A DNA stretch of 64,000 nt, from assembly GCF_033963835.1 (NCBI RefSeq), contig NZ_JAXBME010000020.1, positions 1-64,000 of the forward strand, read 5' to 3'. This document shows positions 1-7,096 of this stretch, one piece after another (positions within the stretch are counted from its first letter, which is position 1; each line of letters starts with the position of its first letter). The position numbers and the translations under genes were made by a program. The notes under the pieces are model-generated. The model did no database searches. It was not told where the DNA came from and saw only the letters and a list, made by a program, of their open reading frames with translations. The stretch comes from Cytobacillus sp. IB215665 (lineage in GTDB: Bacteria > Bacillota > Bacilli > Bacillales > SM2101).

Positions 1-127
1 CAATTCAGCAGGTATTCCAATTGCAGCCATCGGCTTATTAGCACCTTGGGTAGCTGGAGCAGCTATGGCATTTAGCTCAGTATCAGTTGTGACAAACTCA
101 CTTCGCTTGAAGAGAGTCAAAATCTAA
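1..127 (+). CDS. copA: Copper-exporting P-type ATPase, C-terminal end only (partial)
   Basis: The reading frame enters from the left edge and stops with TAA at 125-127. The visible 41 residues contain [19 protein letters not shown] followed by [10 protein letters not shown]. This matches the last two membrane helices and the cytoplasmic tail of heavy-metal P1B ATPases of the CopA type, where the MAFSSVSVV helix carries the conserved Met and Ser of the copper path. By family knowledge the protein pumps Cu(I) out of the cell. The rest of the protein lies outside the window, so the metal specificity (Cu against Cd/Zn) rests on this tail alone. A hairpin terminator follows at 348-378. Confidence 0.8.
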   Translation, partial: NSAGIPIAAIGLLAPWVAGAAMAFSSVSVVTNSLRLKRVKI

Positions 128-171
128 CGGTGCTTATGTGGAGGTTTTGTTTAATAATTTATATATGAGAT

Positions 172-292
172 CTTTAGTTTTATCAAATAAGTTCTTATGT
201 TGTTATTAAGTGTCGTGCATCTTTTCTATTAAAGTACGAGGTCTGGGTAAAATCTTAATAATAGCAACAAAGTTTACAAAAGAAACTTTAAT
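172..292 (-). repeat. MITE-like dispersed repeat, copy 1 (reverse)
   Basis: In reverse orientation it has the family blocks: GCATCTTTTCTA near 219, then AATAGCAACAAAGTTTACA followed by AAAGAAACTTT near the right end. The terminal GGCT/AGCC ends are worn, so the boundaries are approximate. Confidence 0.55.
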
Positions 293-347
293 TAAGAAAT
301 TCTAGTTATGAAGCTACCGCTACCTACCTATAATCAAATGATATTGT

Positions 348-378
348 AACCTCGTCATCAGCTAATGACGAGGTTTAT
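348..378 (+). terminator. Rho-independent terminator after copA
   Basis: Perfect stem AACCTCGTCAT (348-358) / ATGACGAGGTT (365-375) with a 6-nt loop, followed by T-rich sequence. It lies downstream of copA and probably ends that transcript, with the repeat copy carried in the 3' leader. Confidence 0.75.
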
Positions 379-606
379 TGTGTTAGTCAAAACATATAGA
401 AAAAATAAATATATTGATTTACAACTATAAAAAAGCTCGAATGGTGAAGGAATATTCAGAATATACTGTCGAAATAGGACGATAGATGTCATTATGTAAG
501 TTTTATAAAAGATAAAATTCTTGTAGTATACAAGAAACTAGAATTGCTAGCGATTAAAGTCAATAGCATGGTCTAGAAAAATATGCGAAAAGGGAGTGGA
601 AGTGAA

Positions 607-2103
607 ATGGTCAATAAAAGTAAAAAAAACGTCATTGTTATGTTAATTGTTCTACTGTTCTCTCCTTTTGTAACCTTGAATACTACCAATGCAGCAGAAT
701 CTGATCAATATCTTAAGATGGACGCTAGTATCTTTGTTAGAATGGGTAACTTACAAACAGCAAAAGCGTACGTCCAAGTTCTAGAATATGAAGATTATAT
801 AGGTTTAAACTACCGCTTTTTTTATCCATATAATGGTAGTATAGGAGGGTTAGGTATTATTCCAAGTGGTGCTCATGCTGGTGACTGGGAAGGGGTAAAG
901 ATACTGGTTAATAAAGACTCAAATGAAATTGAAAGTATACTTCCTTCAGCTCATGATAATGAACATGATTGGACTGACTCATCTAAGTTTGAATTTGAAA
1001 ATGGTCCCACTCACCCTGTTATATATTCTGCTGAGCAAAGTCATGCTAACTACTGGACTGAAGGGAAGCATAGTAGATTAAGTGGGTTCGGAAATGATTA
1101 TACAAATAGAGGGCAGAAATGGGATATCTCTGACGATAACTTTATTATTTTCAATCAACAAAATACGCCATGGATGGATTTTAAAGGAAGATGGGGTGAA
1201 AGTGGAACGTCTGATGCTGTAGATCTGTGCAATCTTTCGTGCCCAGATAGTCCAAAAGGGCCAGGAGTGTCAAAAGGGTGGTTTAGGGATGTGACAGGTG
1301 CAAGTCATAATAATGATATTACGGACTTAGGAGCGAATCCTGAACAATTACAAAAAGCAGAAGAATATGCTGAAAAATACGCTCCTACAGTTTATTTGCA
1401 TAGTAATGAACTATACTTCCCTTCAACAGTAGAATGGCTTCTTCCTCAAGTACAATTGAAAGAAAACGGAGAAGTACTATTGGATAAAGGACAAGTTACA
1501 CCATGGACTCTCGTCGGCAAAGAACCACCTGCAGCAATGATTACGGATTTATCTCATACTACTAGTATGATGAAGCTGAATTTTGCTGTAAGCGTAAGCG
1601 GTGGTGATACTGTGACCTTAAGACGTGAAAAGTTATATGAAGATGGGATATGGCGTTATTCTGATTACGACGTAACTGGAAAATCAACTTGGGAAAGAGA
1701 ATCAGTATGGGATACCCAATATAGAATGAAACTAACGATTACAAATTCAGTGGGTAATGAGAAATATGCTTCCCCTTGGAGCTATTATCTAATGCCAAAA
1801 CCAGTTGAAATTAAGGGGATCTATAGTAGCGGTAATCTAATGATTGTTGATTTACTCGCAAATGTTGACGATGTAGGTGGCCCAGAGTATGTTTATTTAC
1901 GACGTGAGAAGTTATACCCAAATGGACAATGGGGTTACACGGATTATAAACTTTTAAACCCGACTGATTGGAATGATGTTTGGACAAAAGAAGCGGATTT
2001 TGACACAGAATATCGAGTTAAAATGCTTGTTAAATGGGGGATAACTCAAGACCAAATTACTTATGAATCAGACTATGTGTACTTTACAATGCCTTCAGAA
2101 TAA
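607..2103 (+). CDS. Secreted Vps62-like protein with two C-terminal repeat domains
   Basis: 498 residues from the ATG at 607, chosen because AAGGGAGTGG lies just upstream; the frame is open from 583. Residues 1-31 form a signal peptide (Lys-rich start, VIVMLIVLLF core, NAA cleavage region), so export is likely. The middle (about 40-230) has YRFFYPYNG, HAGDWEGV and later a SHANYW block. These resemble Vps62/DUF946-type domains, whose biochemical role is poorly known. The C-terminal half holds two related modules of about 90 residues, each with LRREKLY..G.W.Y.DY (near 344 and 438) and a later YR.K block. The gene stands alone between terminators. The Vps62 assignment is by motif memory; the repeat modules are read directly. 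Confidence 0.6.
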   Translation: MVNKSKKNVIVMLIVLLFSPFVTLNTTNAAESDQYLKMDASIFVRMGNLQTAKAYVQVLEYEDYIGLNYRFFYPYNGSIGGLGIIPSGAHAGDWEGVKILVNKDSNEIESILPSAHDNEHDWTDSSKFEFENGPTHPVIYSAEQSHANYWTEGKHSRLSGFGNDYTNRGQKWDISDDNFIIFNQQNTPWMDFKGRWGESGTSDAVDLCNLSCPDSPKGPGVSKGWFRDVTGASHNNDITDLGANPEQLQKAEEYAEKYAPTVYLHSNELYFPSTVEWLLPQVQLKENGEVLLDKGQVTPWTLVGKEPPAAMITDLSHTTSMMKLNFAVSVSGGDTVTLRREKLYEDGIWRYSDYDVTGKSTWERESVWDTQYRMKLTITNSVGNEKYASPWSYYLMPKPVEIKGIYSSGNLMIVDLLANVDDVGGPEYVYLRREKLYPNGQWGYTDYKLLNPTDWNDVWTKEADFDTEYRVKMLVKWGITQDQITYESDYVYFTMPSE

Positions 2104-2125
2104 GTTCATACTAAGTAAAGAGCGT

Positions 2126-2158
2126 AAAACCGTAGATAATGCTCATCTACGGTTTTTC
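2126..2158 (+). terminator. Terminator after the Vps62-like gene
   Basis: Stem AAAACCGTAGA (2126-2136) pairs with TCTACGGTTTT (2145-2155), followed by T-rich sequence. The same ACCGTAGAT/ATCTACGGT stem is reused after the MFS gene at 4633-4660. Confidence 0.8.
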
Positions 2159-2205
2159 CATGTATAAAAAAGATTAACTTCAATTTTATTTTAATTTAAT
2201 TAATA

Positions 2206-2241
2206 TTTAAGGTTGCTTAATTATTTGTGTTAGTTTATAAT
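2206..2241 (+). promoter_or_regulatory. Promoter with embedded MarR-type operator
   Basis: -35 TTGCTT (2213-2218), 17-bp spacer, -10 TATAAT (2236-2241). The -35 lies inside TTTAAG-N4-CTTAAT (2206-2221), an imperfect copy of the core of the 30-bp palindrome at 3293-3322 in front of the exporter. This suggests that the MarR gene represses itself through the same site type. The leader to the ATG at 2408 is about 160 nt and contains a repeat copy. Confidence 0.6.
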
Positions 2242-2258
2242 AAAGGTGAAATTAAAAG

Positions 2259-2376
2259 GATCTTTTCGTAAGCTTTATCGCTATTGATAGTAAATTAGCA
2301 TTATAAACAATGAGGCTATACGAGAGACCATGCACTCTTTATGGATGAAAAGAGTCTTAGTACGAAAACAACAATA
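2259..2376 (+). repeat. MITE-like dispersed repeat, copy 2 (forward)
   Basis: Starts GGATCTTTTCGTAAGCTTT and ends near ACGAAAACAACAATAAAAG, matching both ends of the family. It lies in the untranslated leader of the MarR gene. Confidence 0.55.
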
Positions 2377-2407
2377 AAAGTCAATTTCAAACTTCAAAGG
2401 TGATTAT

Positions 2408-2869
2408 ATGGATGACATTACTGCTATTTATTATAAAAAATTGAAACACTCTTCAGATGCTTTAAATACTATATTTTTGGAAGAATATCATGGATTTGCT
2501 AATAAAGAATTTCTAAATTTAACTACAAAGCAAAGTATCTTATTGGAACTGTTAAACGCAAATTCACTAACAAACAATGAGATTTCAAACCATTTTTCCA
2601 TCACACCTAGTGCCGCAACTCAACTCGTAAGTAAACTTGAGAAAAAAGGCTTTTTGAAAAGAGAGATCAATGTTAATAACCGAAGAGAAATCATTGTCCA
2701 TCTAGACGAGAAAGGAAAAGAATACAATCAAATAATGGCTAATTTCGAGTTATATATCATCCAAAAATATTATTCAAAACTAAATGAAAATGATTTAGAA
2801 AATTTAGTTGATTTACAACAGAAACTTTACAATATTGCTACAGAAATTCAACAAAAAGAAAAAAAATAA
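2408..2869 (+). CDS. MarR family transcriptional regulator
   Basis: 153 residues. The winged helix-turn-helix is seen as LTNNEISNHFSITPSAATQL followed by VSKLEKKGFLKREINVNNRR (about residues 55-95), the typical MarR recognition helix and wing; flanking helices would form the dimer. AAAGGTGATT is the ribosome site for the ATG at 2408. The next gene on the same strand is an MFS exporter with a perfect 30-bp palindrome in its promoter region, and a half-matched copy of that palindrome overlaps this gene's own promoter. The likely role is a drug- or metabolite-responsive repressor of itself and of the exporter. The ligand is unknown. Confidence 0.85.
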   Translation: MDDITAIYYKKLKHSSDALNTIFLEEYHGFANKEFLNLTTKQSILLELLNANSLTNNEISNHFSITPSAATQLVSKLEKKGFLKREINVNNRREIIVHLDEKGKEYNQIMANFELYIIQKYYSKLNENDLENLVDLQQKLYNIATEIQQKEKK

Positions 2870-2969
2870 CTATATATTTTTATATTATAGTTAAGTATAA
2901 TTAAATATTTATATAATTTAAATTTTAAGTTACTTAGGCTTTTTGCCCGTCGATTGTTGTTTTTGGTGA

Positions 2970-3117
2970 TTTGGCTCATATATAACTAAGTATTTGACCT
3001 GTAAATATTGTGATTTGACCCATATAACTGAGTAATTGACCCGTAAATATTATAATTTGACTCATATAACTAAGTAATTGACCCGTAAATATAGTAATTT
3101 GACCCATAAATGTGGTT
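2970..3117. repeat. Array of alternating 21-bp units (7 units)
   Basis: Seven consecutive units with a 21-bp period (the first has one extra base). Type A reads like TTTGACCCATATAACTAAGT and type B like ATTGACCCGTAAATATTATA, in strict A-B alternation, so the full period is 42 bp. It lies between the MarR gene and its exporter. The same A-B design with other bases occurs at 21174-21490. Confidence 0.85.
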
Positions 3118-3129
3118 AGGAAAAAACAC

Positions 3130-3244
3130 GTGCAAACTAGAGTTCATGGCATCTTTCTTCTGTAACATGATGACTCACTTATAAAGCCACTTCTTATAGT
3201 ACATATGTGGTCATAATAGCAACAAGTCTTACAAAAATAGCCTT
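3130..3244 (-). repeat. MITE-like dispersed repeat, copy 3 (reverse)
   Basis: Contains ATGGCATCTTTCTTCTGTAA, then AATAGCAACAAGTCTTACA and a final ATAGCC, the right end of the family in reverse. It directly follows the 21-bp array. Confidence 0.6.
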
Positions 3245-3292
3245 TAGTTTCAATAAATGTTGGTCAGAAATGAATAATTTACAATTTTTTTC

Positions 3293-3322
3293 ATTAAAAT
3301 TTAAGTATACTTAAATTTTAAT
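3293..3322. promoter_or_regulatory. Perfect 30-bp palindrome, probable MarR operator
   Basis: Each arm is 15 bp and the two are exactly self-complementary about the centre 3307/3308; the core is TTTAAGTATACTTAAA. It ends 21 bp before the ribosome site AGGAGGT (3344-3350) of the exporter, where a repressor would block transcription. A weaker relative, TTAAGTATAATTAA, lies at 2891-2904 just after the MarR stop. Confidence 0.7.
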
Positions 3323-3358
3323 ATAATTAAACAATTAAATTATAGGAGGTTTTTATTC

Positions 3359-4609
3359 ATGAAGTTATTATCAAATAGAGTTTTCCAAATCATTCTTTTC
3401 ACGGATTTAATTCAGCAATGTGCTATTTGGATTCGAAACATTGCATTATTGTTTTTTGTAATGGAATTAACTGATAATAATGCAATTTATGTTTCATTGC
3501 TAACTGTGATTGAATACACCCCGATTTTTCTTTTTTCTTTTGTTGGAGGAGCGTTAGCAGACAGGTGGAATCCTAAAAAGACAATGATCTTAGGGGATTT
3601 CGCTAGCGCTTTATCCATATGCATCATCATCTTATTTGTGAATAACGGAAATTGGCAGGTTATTTTTCTAGCTACACTTGTTTCTAGTGTTGTTAGCCAA
3701 ATATCACAGCCTTCATCTTCCATAATATTCAAAAAACATATTCCAGAAGATATGGTTGCTCCTGCAATAGGAATTATTCAAAGCTTGCAAGCACTATTTT
3801 TAATCATTGGTCCAATTATCGGAACGTTAATCTACAGTTGGTTTGGCATTACCGCTTCCTTAGTAAGTATTACTATTGCATTTTTCATTTCGTCTATCAC
3901 ATTATTGTTCCTACCAACACCGCATAAAGAGCACTCACATAGCTCTTCTAGGTTTATTAAAGAATTGAAAGATGGAGTTCGATACGTAAAAAACTCAAGA
4001 AATTTAAGTATTATTGCAATTGCTTTTGTCTTTATTGGATTAGGAGCAGGTATTGTTCAACCGTTGGACATTTTCATTGTTATTGATCGTTTAGGCCTAG
4101 ATAAAGAGAGTATTCAATGGCTTTATATGCTAGCAGGCATAGGAATGTTTGTTGGAAGTATTATGGCTGCTATATTAGGCAACAAGTTTAAGGTGAAAAG
4201 GGTAATTGTCGGAGGGTTATGTTTCTTGTCTTTCTCACTTATCATAGAGGTTTTGTCTGTATGGTTTGTATTAACAGCGACAATGAATTTTATAACAGGC
4301 TTAATATTAGCCATGTGGCAAACGATGCTTGGAATGCTCATCATTAAAATGATAGATGAAAAGTATATAGGGAGAACAAATGGAATATTAACTCCATTGT
4401 TTATTGGAGGAATGCTAGTAGGGTCAGCTGTTGCTGGACCTTTGGTCACTTACACATCATTAATCGTTACTTATGTTACAGCTGCAATCATCATAATAGT
4501 CGGTGCTATGGTTAGCATTAAGCTTAATTTAACGAACTTATCTGTTAATCAGCCAAACAAATCTAAAGAATTACCTTATGAAACAAAAATTAGTAATGAG
4601 TTCAATTAA
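3359..4609 (+). CDS. MFS efflux transporter (DHA3-like)
   Basis: 416 residues with about 12 hydrophobic helices. After helix 2 the MFS signature GGALADRWNPKKTMILGD is visible (about residues 62-80), and a long cytoplasmic loop near 185-210 separates the halves. The layout and length fit the MFS_3/DHA3 group of drug or siderophore exporters working on the proton gradient at the cell membrane. AGGAGGT sits 9 bp before the ATG. The MarR gene upstream and the palindrome in front of this gene suggest inducible efflux. The substrate cannot be told from sequence. Confidence 0.85.
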   Translation: MKLLSNRVFQIILFTDLIQQCAIWIRNIALLFFVMELTDNNAIYVSLLTVIEYTPIFLFSFVGGALADRWNPKKTMILGDFASALSICIIILFVNNGNWQVIFLATLVSSVVSQISQPSSSIIFKKHIPEDMVAPAIGIIQSLQALFLIIGPIIGTLIYSWFGITASLVSITIAFFISSITLLFLPTPHKEHSHSSSRFIKELKDGVRYVKNSRNLSIIAIAFVFIGLGAGIVQPLDIFIVIDRLGLDKESIQWLYMLAGIGMFVGSIMAAILGNKFKVKRVIVGGLCFLSFSLIIEVLSVWFVLTATMNFITGLILAMWQTMLGMLIIKMIDEKYIGRTNGILTPLFIGGMLVGSAVAGPLVTYTSLIVTYVTAAIIIIVGAMVSIKLNLTNLSVNQPNKSKELPYETKISNEFN

Positions 4610-4632
4610 CAAATGCTCATGTTTTAGTAAAT

Positions 4633-4664
4633 AACCGTAGATACAAATGTATCTACGGTTTTCA
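4633..4664 (+). terminator. Terminator after the MFS gene
   Basis: Perfect 12-bp stem AACCGTAGATAC (4633-4644) / GTATCTACGGTT (4649-4660), 4-nt loop, then TTCATCTC. It may also serve the convergent phosphatase gene. Confidence 0.8.
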
Positions 4665-4716
4665 TCTCTTTTGATACAACGGGTATAGCAGCGAGTCTAC
4701 TTAATGACGAATCCTG

Positions 4717-5283
4717 TTAATGATTTTGAGAACTCCACAATCTATTGACATCTACTAACTCATGTCCATCAAAGGATAATTTATAAATATCTGGCATGGT
4801 GAGTTGTTTCCAAAAGGCAAAATCGAATTGTGGGTCAAAGTAATTCATGATTAATACCATAATATTGCCATGTGTACCGACGACTATATTTTTACCTTCA
4901 TATTTTGATAATATCTCTTTAGTTATCTTTACACCTCGTGCCTGAGCAGTTATATTTGATTCCCCACCTTTGAATGAAAGCTGCTTATTTTCCCAAACGG
5001 CTGTTATAGCCTGTAGGAAGTTTTCAACTGGTCCGTCAGACAATAATCTCTCTTTAAAGTCTTCTTTTAGTACTATCTCCATATCTCTAAGCTGGGCAAT
5101 ACCGTCAACTGTTTGTATCGCTCTTTTGTAAGGGCTAGATATGACGATATCGATTTTCTCGTCTTTAAGAATAGATGTTACGTTAGTTGCGTCAAATAGA
5201 CCTTGTTTAGACAGAGGCCTACTTAATTCATCAGGTGTATAAGTAGCATGAGCATGGCGCACAAGAAATAAGTTTGTTTTCAT
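4717..5283 (-). CDS. Histidine phosphatase family protein
   Basis: 188 residues. The N-terminus reads LFLVRHAHATYTPDELSRPL, with the catalytic RH motif of the phosphoglycerate-mutase-like superfamily (usually RHG; here RHA). ISSPYKRAIQT near residue 50 gives the phosphate-binding Arg, and VVGTHGNIM near residue 135 gives the second catalytic His. Such proteins transfer or remove phosphate through a phospho-histidine; the substrate of this one is unknown. Start ATG at 5283 follows GAAGGTGATT. It stands alone, convergent with the MFS gene. Confidence 0.85.
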   Translation of the reverse strand: MKTNLFLVRHAHATYTPDELSRPLSKQGLFDATNVTSILKDEKIDIVISSPYKRAIQTVDGIAQLRDMEIVLKEDFKERLLSDGPVENFLQAITAVWENKQLSFKGGESNITAQARGVKITKEILSKYEGKNIVVGTHGNIMVLIMNYFDPQFDFAFWKQLTMPDIYKLSFDGHELVDVNRLWSSQNH

Positions 5284-5307
5284 ATAATCACCTTCATTTA
5301 TGTTTGA

Positions 5308-5466
5308 TATTGTTTTTTTCCACAGCTCGTTTCTTTTCTTACTAAGATATAAACACGGATAAAGCAGTTAGTGGCATCTTTTTTTACGAAGACTATAAAA
5401 ACCATATCCTACATATCAGTTGCTCGAATTTAAGTGAAATAAAGCAACAAAGATAACAAAAGGCTG
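5308..5466 (-). repeat. MITE-like dispersed repeat, copy 4 (reverse, head-to-head)
   Basis: Shows CTAAGATATAAACACG, GTGGCATCTTTTTTT, and AAAGCAACAAAGATAACA followed by AAAGGCT at its right end. That end is shared with the next copy, so the two copies form a head-to-head pair. Confidence 0.6.
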
Positions 5467-5579
5467 TTTTAGTATACTTTGCTGTTATATCAATATTTTT
5501 TAGAAGAAAAGATGCCCCGAAGCTTGAGTTGTTCTCATATATATTTATTAATAGGAAAAACAATCGAAAACAGCCTAAC
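5461..5579 (+). repeat. MITE-like dispersed repeat, copy 5 (forward)
   Basis: Begins GGCTGTTTTAGTATACTTTG, carries AGAAGAAAAGATGCCCCGAA and ends AACAATCGAAAACAGCCT. Terminal GGCTGTTTT/AAAACAGCC is a perfect 9-bp inverted repeat. Confidence 0.7.
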
Positions 5580-5690
5580 AAAAAGTGCCTATTAAATTAG
5601 CATTCCTTTGCTGCTAAAATGCAAATAGCTATTCCTTAGCTGATATGCAGTAACTTAATCGCATACAGCTTCAAAACTTTTTTAACTAGA

Positions 5691-6983
5691 TTAAGGTGCT
5701 TCCGCATTCTGTGTATGGTGTCTCAACGATATTGATCTTATTTCTTTCGTGAAATACATATATAAACTTATGCTTAACAGTGTTGATCCTCCGACTAATG
5801 GTAGCCAATAAGGTGAGATGATGTTTAGTAGTGTTCCTGACAGTATCATAGCGATCGGTACAACGGTCTTAACAATAGTTAAGCCAGTACTTATAACTCT
5901 CCCTCTTAACTGATCAGGAACCGTTTGTTGAATAAACGTCATGATAGGGATATCGACAAATGATGAAGAAATCCCAAAGCCTATATTTAATACACAGTAA
6001 AATATTGTGTAAAAAATAGGGTGATAAGTTTGGTTAAAGAGCAATGGTCCACTAATGAGGATTGTTAAACTGGAGATGATCATAGTCATAAGTATTAAAA
6101 ACTTATGATAATGTAACTTTGAAATAAATTTTCCAATGAAAATAGCTCCAATTAGCATACCAATTGGAAATGCCGCTTCAATGATTCCGAATGCAGTAGA
6201 AGGAAGCTTTAGAACATTTGTAATAATAAATGGAACTGGGATTGTTGATGATAAAGTAATAAAGAAGTTAACAAGTATTGACAGAACGATAATTGTCCGT
6301 AATTTTTGTTGAGAATAAATATATGAAAAACCTTCCTTTAGTTCTATGAAAAAGTGGTCTTTTTTTTTGTTAGGAGAATTTTTTTCGTTGAATCGGAAAT
6401 TAATAAAGCACTCACTTATACTTGAAATGATAAAGGAGATAGCATTTATTAATATAAAGGTTTTTATATTAACAAAAGCAAATACCATTCCTCCTATAAT
6501 TGGTCCTAAAGTAAAAGAAATTGAAAAAATCATTCTTGTGATCGCGTTGATCTTCATCAAGTTATTTTCATGAACAATATTTGGTTTAGATGATTCGATG
6601 CTCACACTAGCAAATGTACTGAAGACATTTAAAATAAATGTAATTGCATAAATCCAATATAAATGGAGTTCATGAAGACTAATTACATATAAAACAAGCA
6701 GCACCACGCCACTTAATACATCACTAAAAACTAGTATGAATTTACGGTTCAGGCGGTCTGTGATAACTCCAGCTACAGGTCCTAAAATAATGGTCGGTAT
6801 AATAGATAATATTAAGTTTGTTGCAAATGAAAGCCCTGAACCTGTTTCTGTCAAAACATATAAACTGATAGCAAATGAGTAAACGAAAGATCCAAATAAC
6901 GAGACAATGCTTCCAAATGAAAGTAAGATCAAATTTTTTACATCAGATTTTGGATCAAACATTTGACTTAATTTATTCCTCAA
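5691..6983 (-). CDS. MFS transporter (DHA3-like efflux)
   Basis: 430 residues with about 12 membrane helices. GPVAGVITDRLNRKFILVFS (about residues 72-91) is the MFS loop 2-3 signature, and QTVPDQLRGRVIS near residue 335 is the typical DHA3 motif of macrolide or peptide exporters. The start is TTG at 6983, set by AGGAGGGGG seven bases upstream. The gene lies 99 bp behind the MerR-methyltransferase fusion on the same strand; the pairing suggests a resistance or export unit. A weak hairpin between them (7073-7096) may give the two genes different transcript levels. Confidence 0.85.
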   Translation of the reverse strand: MRNKLSQMFDPKSDVKNLILLSFGSIVSLFGSFVYSFAISLYVLTETGSGLSFATNLILSIIPTIILGPVAGVITDRLNRKFILVFSDVLSGVVLLVLYVISLHELHLYWIYAITFILNVFSTFASVSIESSKPNIVHENNLMKINAITRMIFSISFTLGPIIGGMVFAFVNIKTFILINAISFIISSISECFINFRFNEKNSPNKKKDHFFIELKEGFSYIYSQQKLRTIIVLSILVNFFITLSSTIPVPFIITNVLKLPSTAFGIIEAAFPIGMLIGAIFIGKFISKLHYHKFLILMTMIISSLTILISGPLLFNQTYHPIFYTIFYCVLNIGFGISSSFVDIPIMTFIQQTVPDQLRGRVISTGLTIVKTVVPIAMILSGTLLNIISPYWLPLVGGSTLLSISLYMYFTKEIRSISLRHHTQNAEAP

Positions 6984-7072
6984 TATTTCCCCCTCCTTTA
7001 TAGTAATCCTAATTCATCGGGAAAGGGCAATAGCAAGGTAGTATTTACGTTTTTTTTACGATGAAATTTACA

Positions 7073-7096
7073 AAAGGTCGGGTTAACCCAACCTTT
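7073..7096 (-). terminator. Hairpin at the 3' end of the MerR fusion gene
   Basis: AAAGGT-C-GGGTT / AACCC-A-ACCTTT with one mismatch and almost no loop, followed on the minus strand by TTTTGT. It overlaps the stop codon region of the fusion gene. It may be a weak or partial terminator. Confidence 0.45.

Larger units (their letters stand above)
128..606. other. Intergenic stretch with repeat copy and terminator
   Basis: No coding region is supported here. It holds a reverse copy of the dispersed MITE-like repeat (about 172-292) and the terminator at 348-378. From about 379 to 595 I see only AT-rich sequence that probably carries the promoter of the gene at 607; no promoter boxes stand out. 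Confidence 0.6.

Noticed and set aside
2970-3117. CRISPR array
   Set aside because: Units are contiguous with no unique spacers, and no cas gene is nearby. The same holds for 21174-21490.
5393-5581. Minus-strand frame of 62 codons
   Set aside because: It lies wholly within the head-to-head repeat pair and has no ribosome site.
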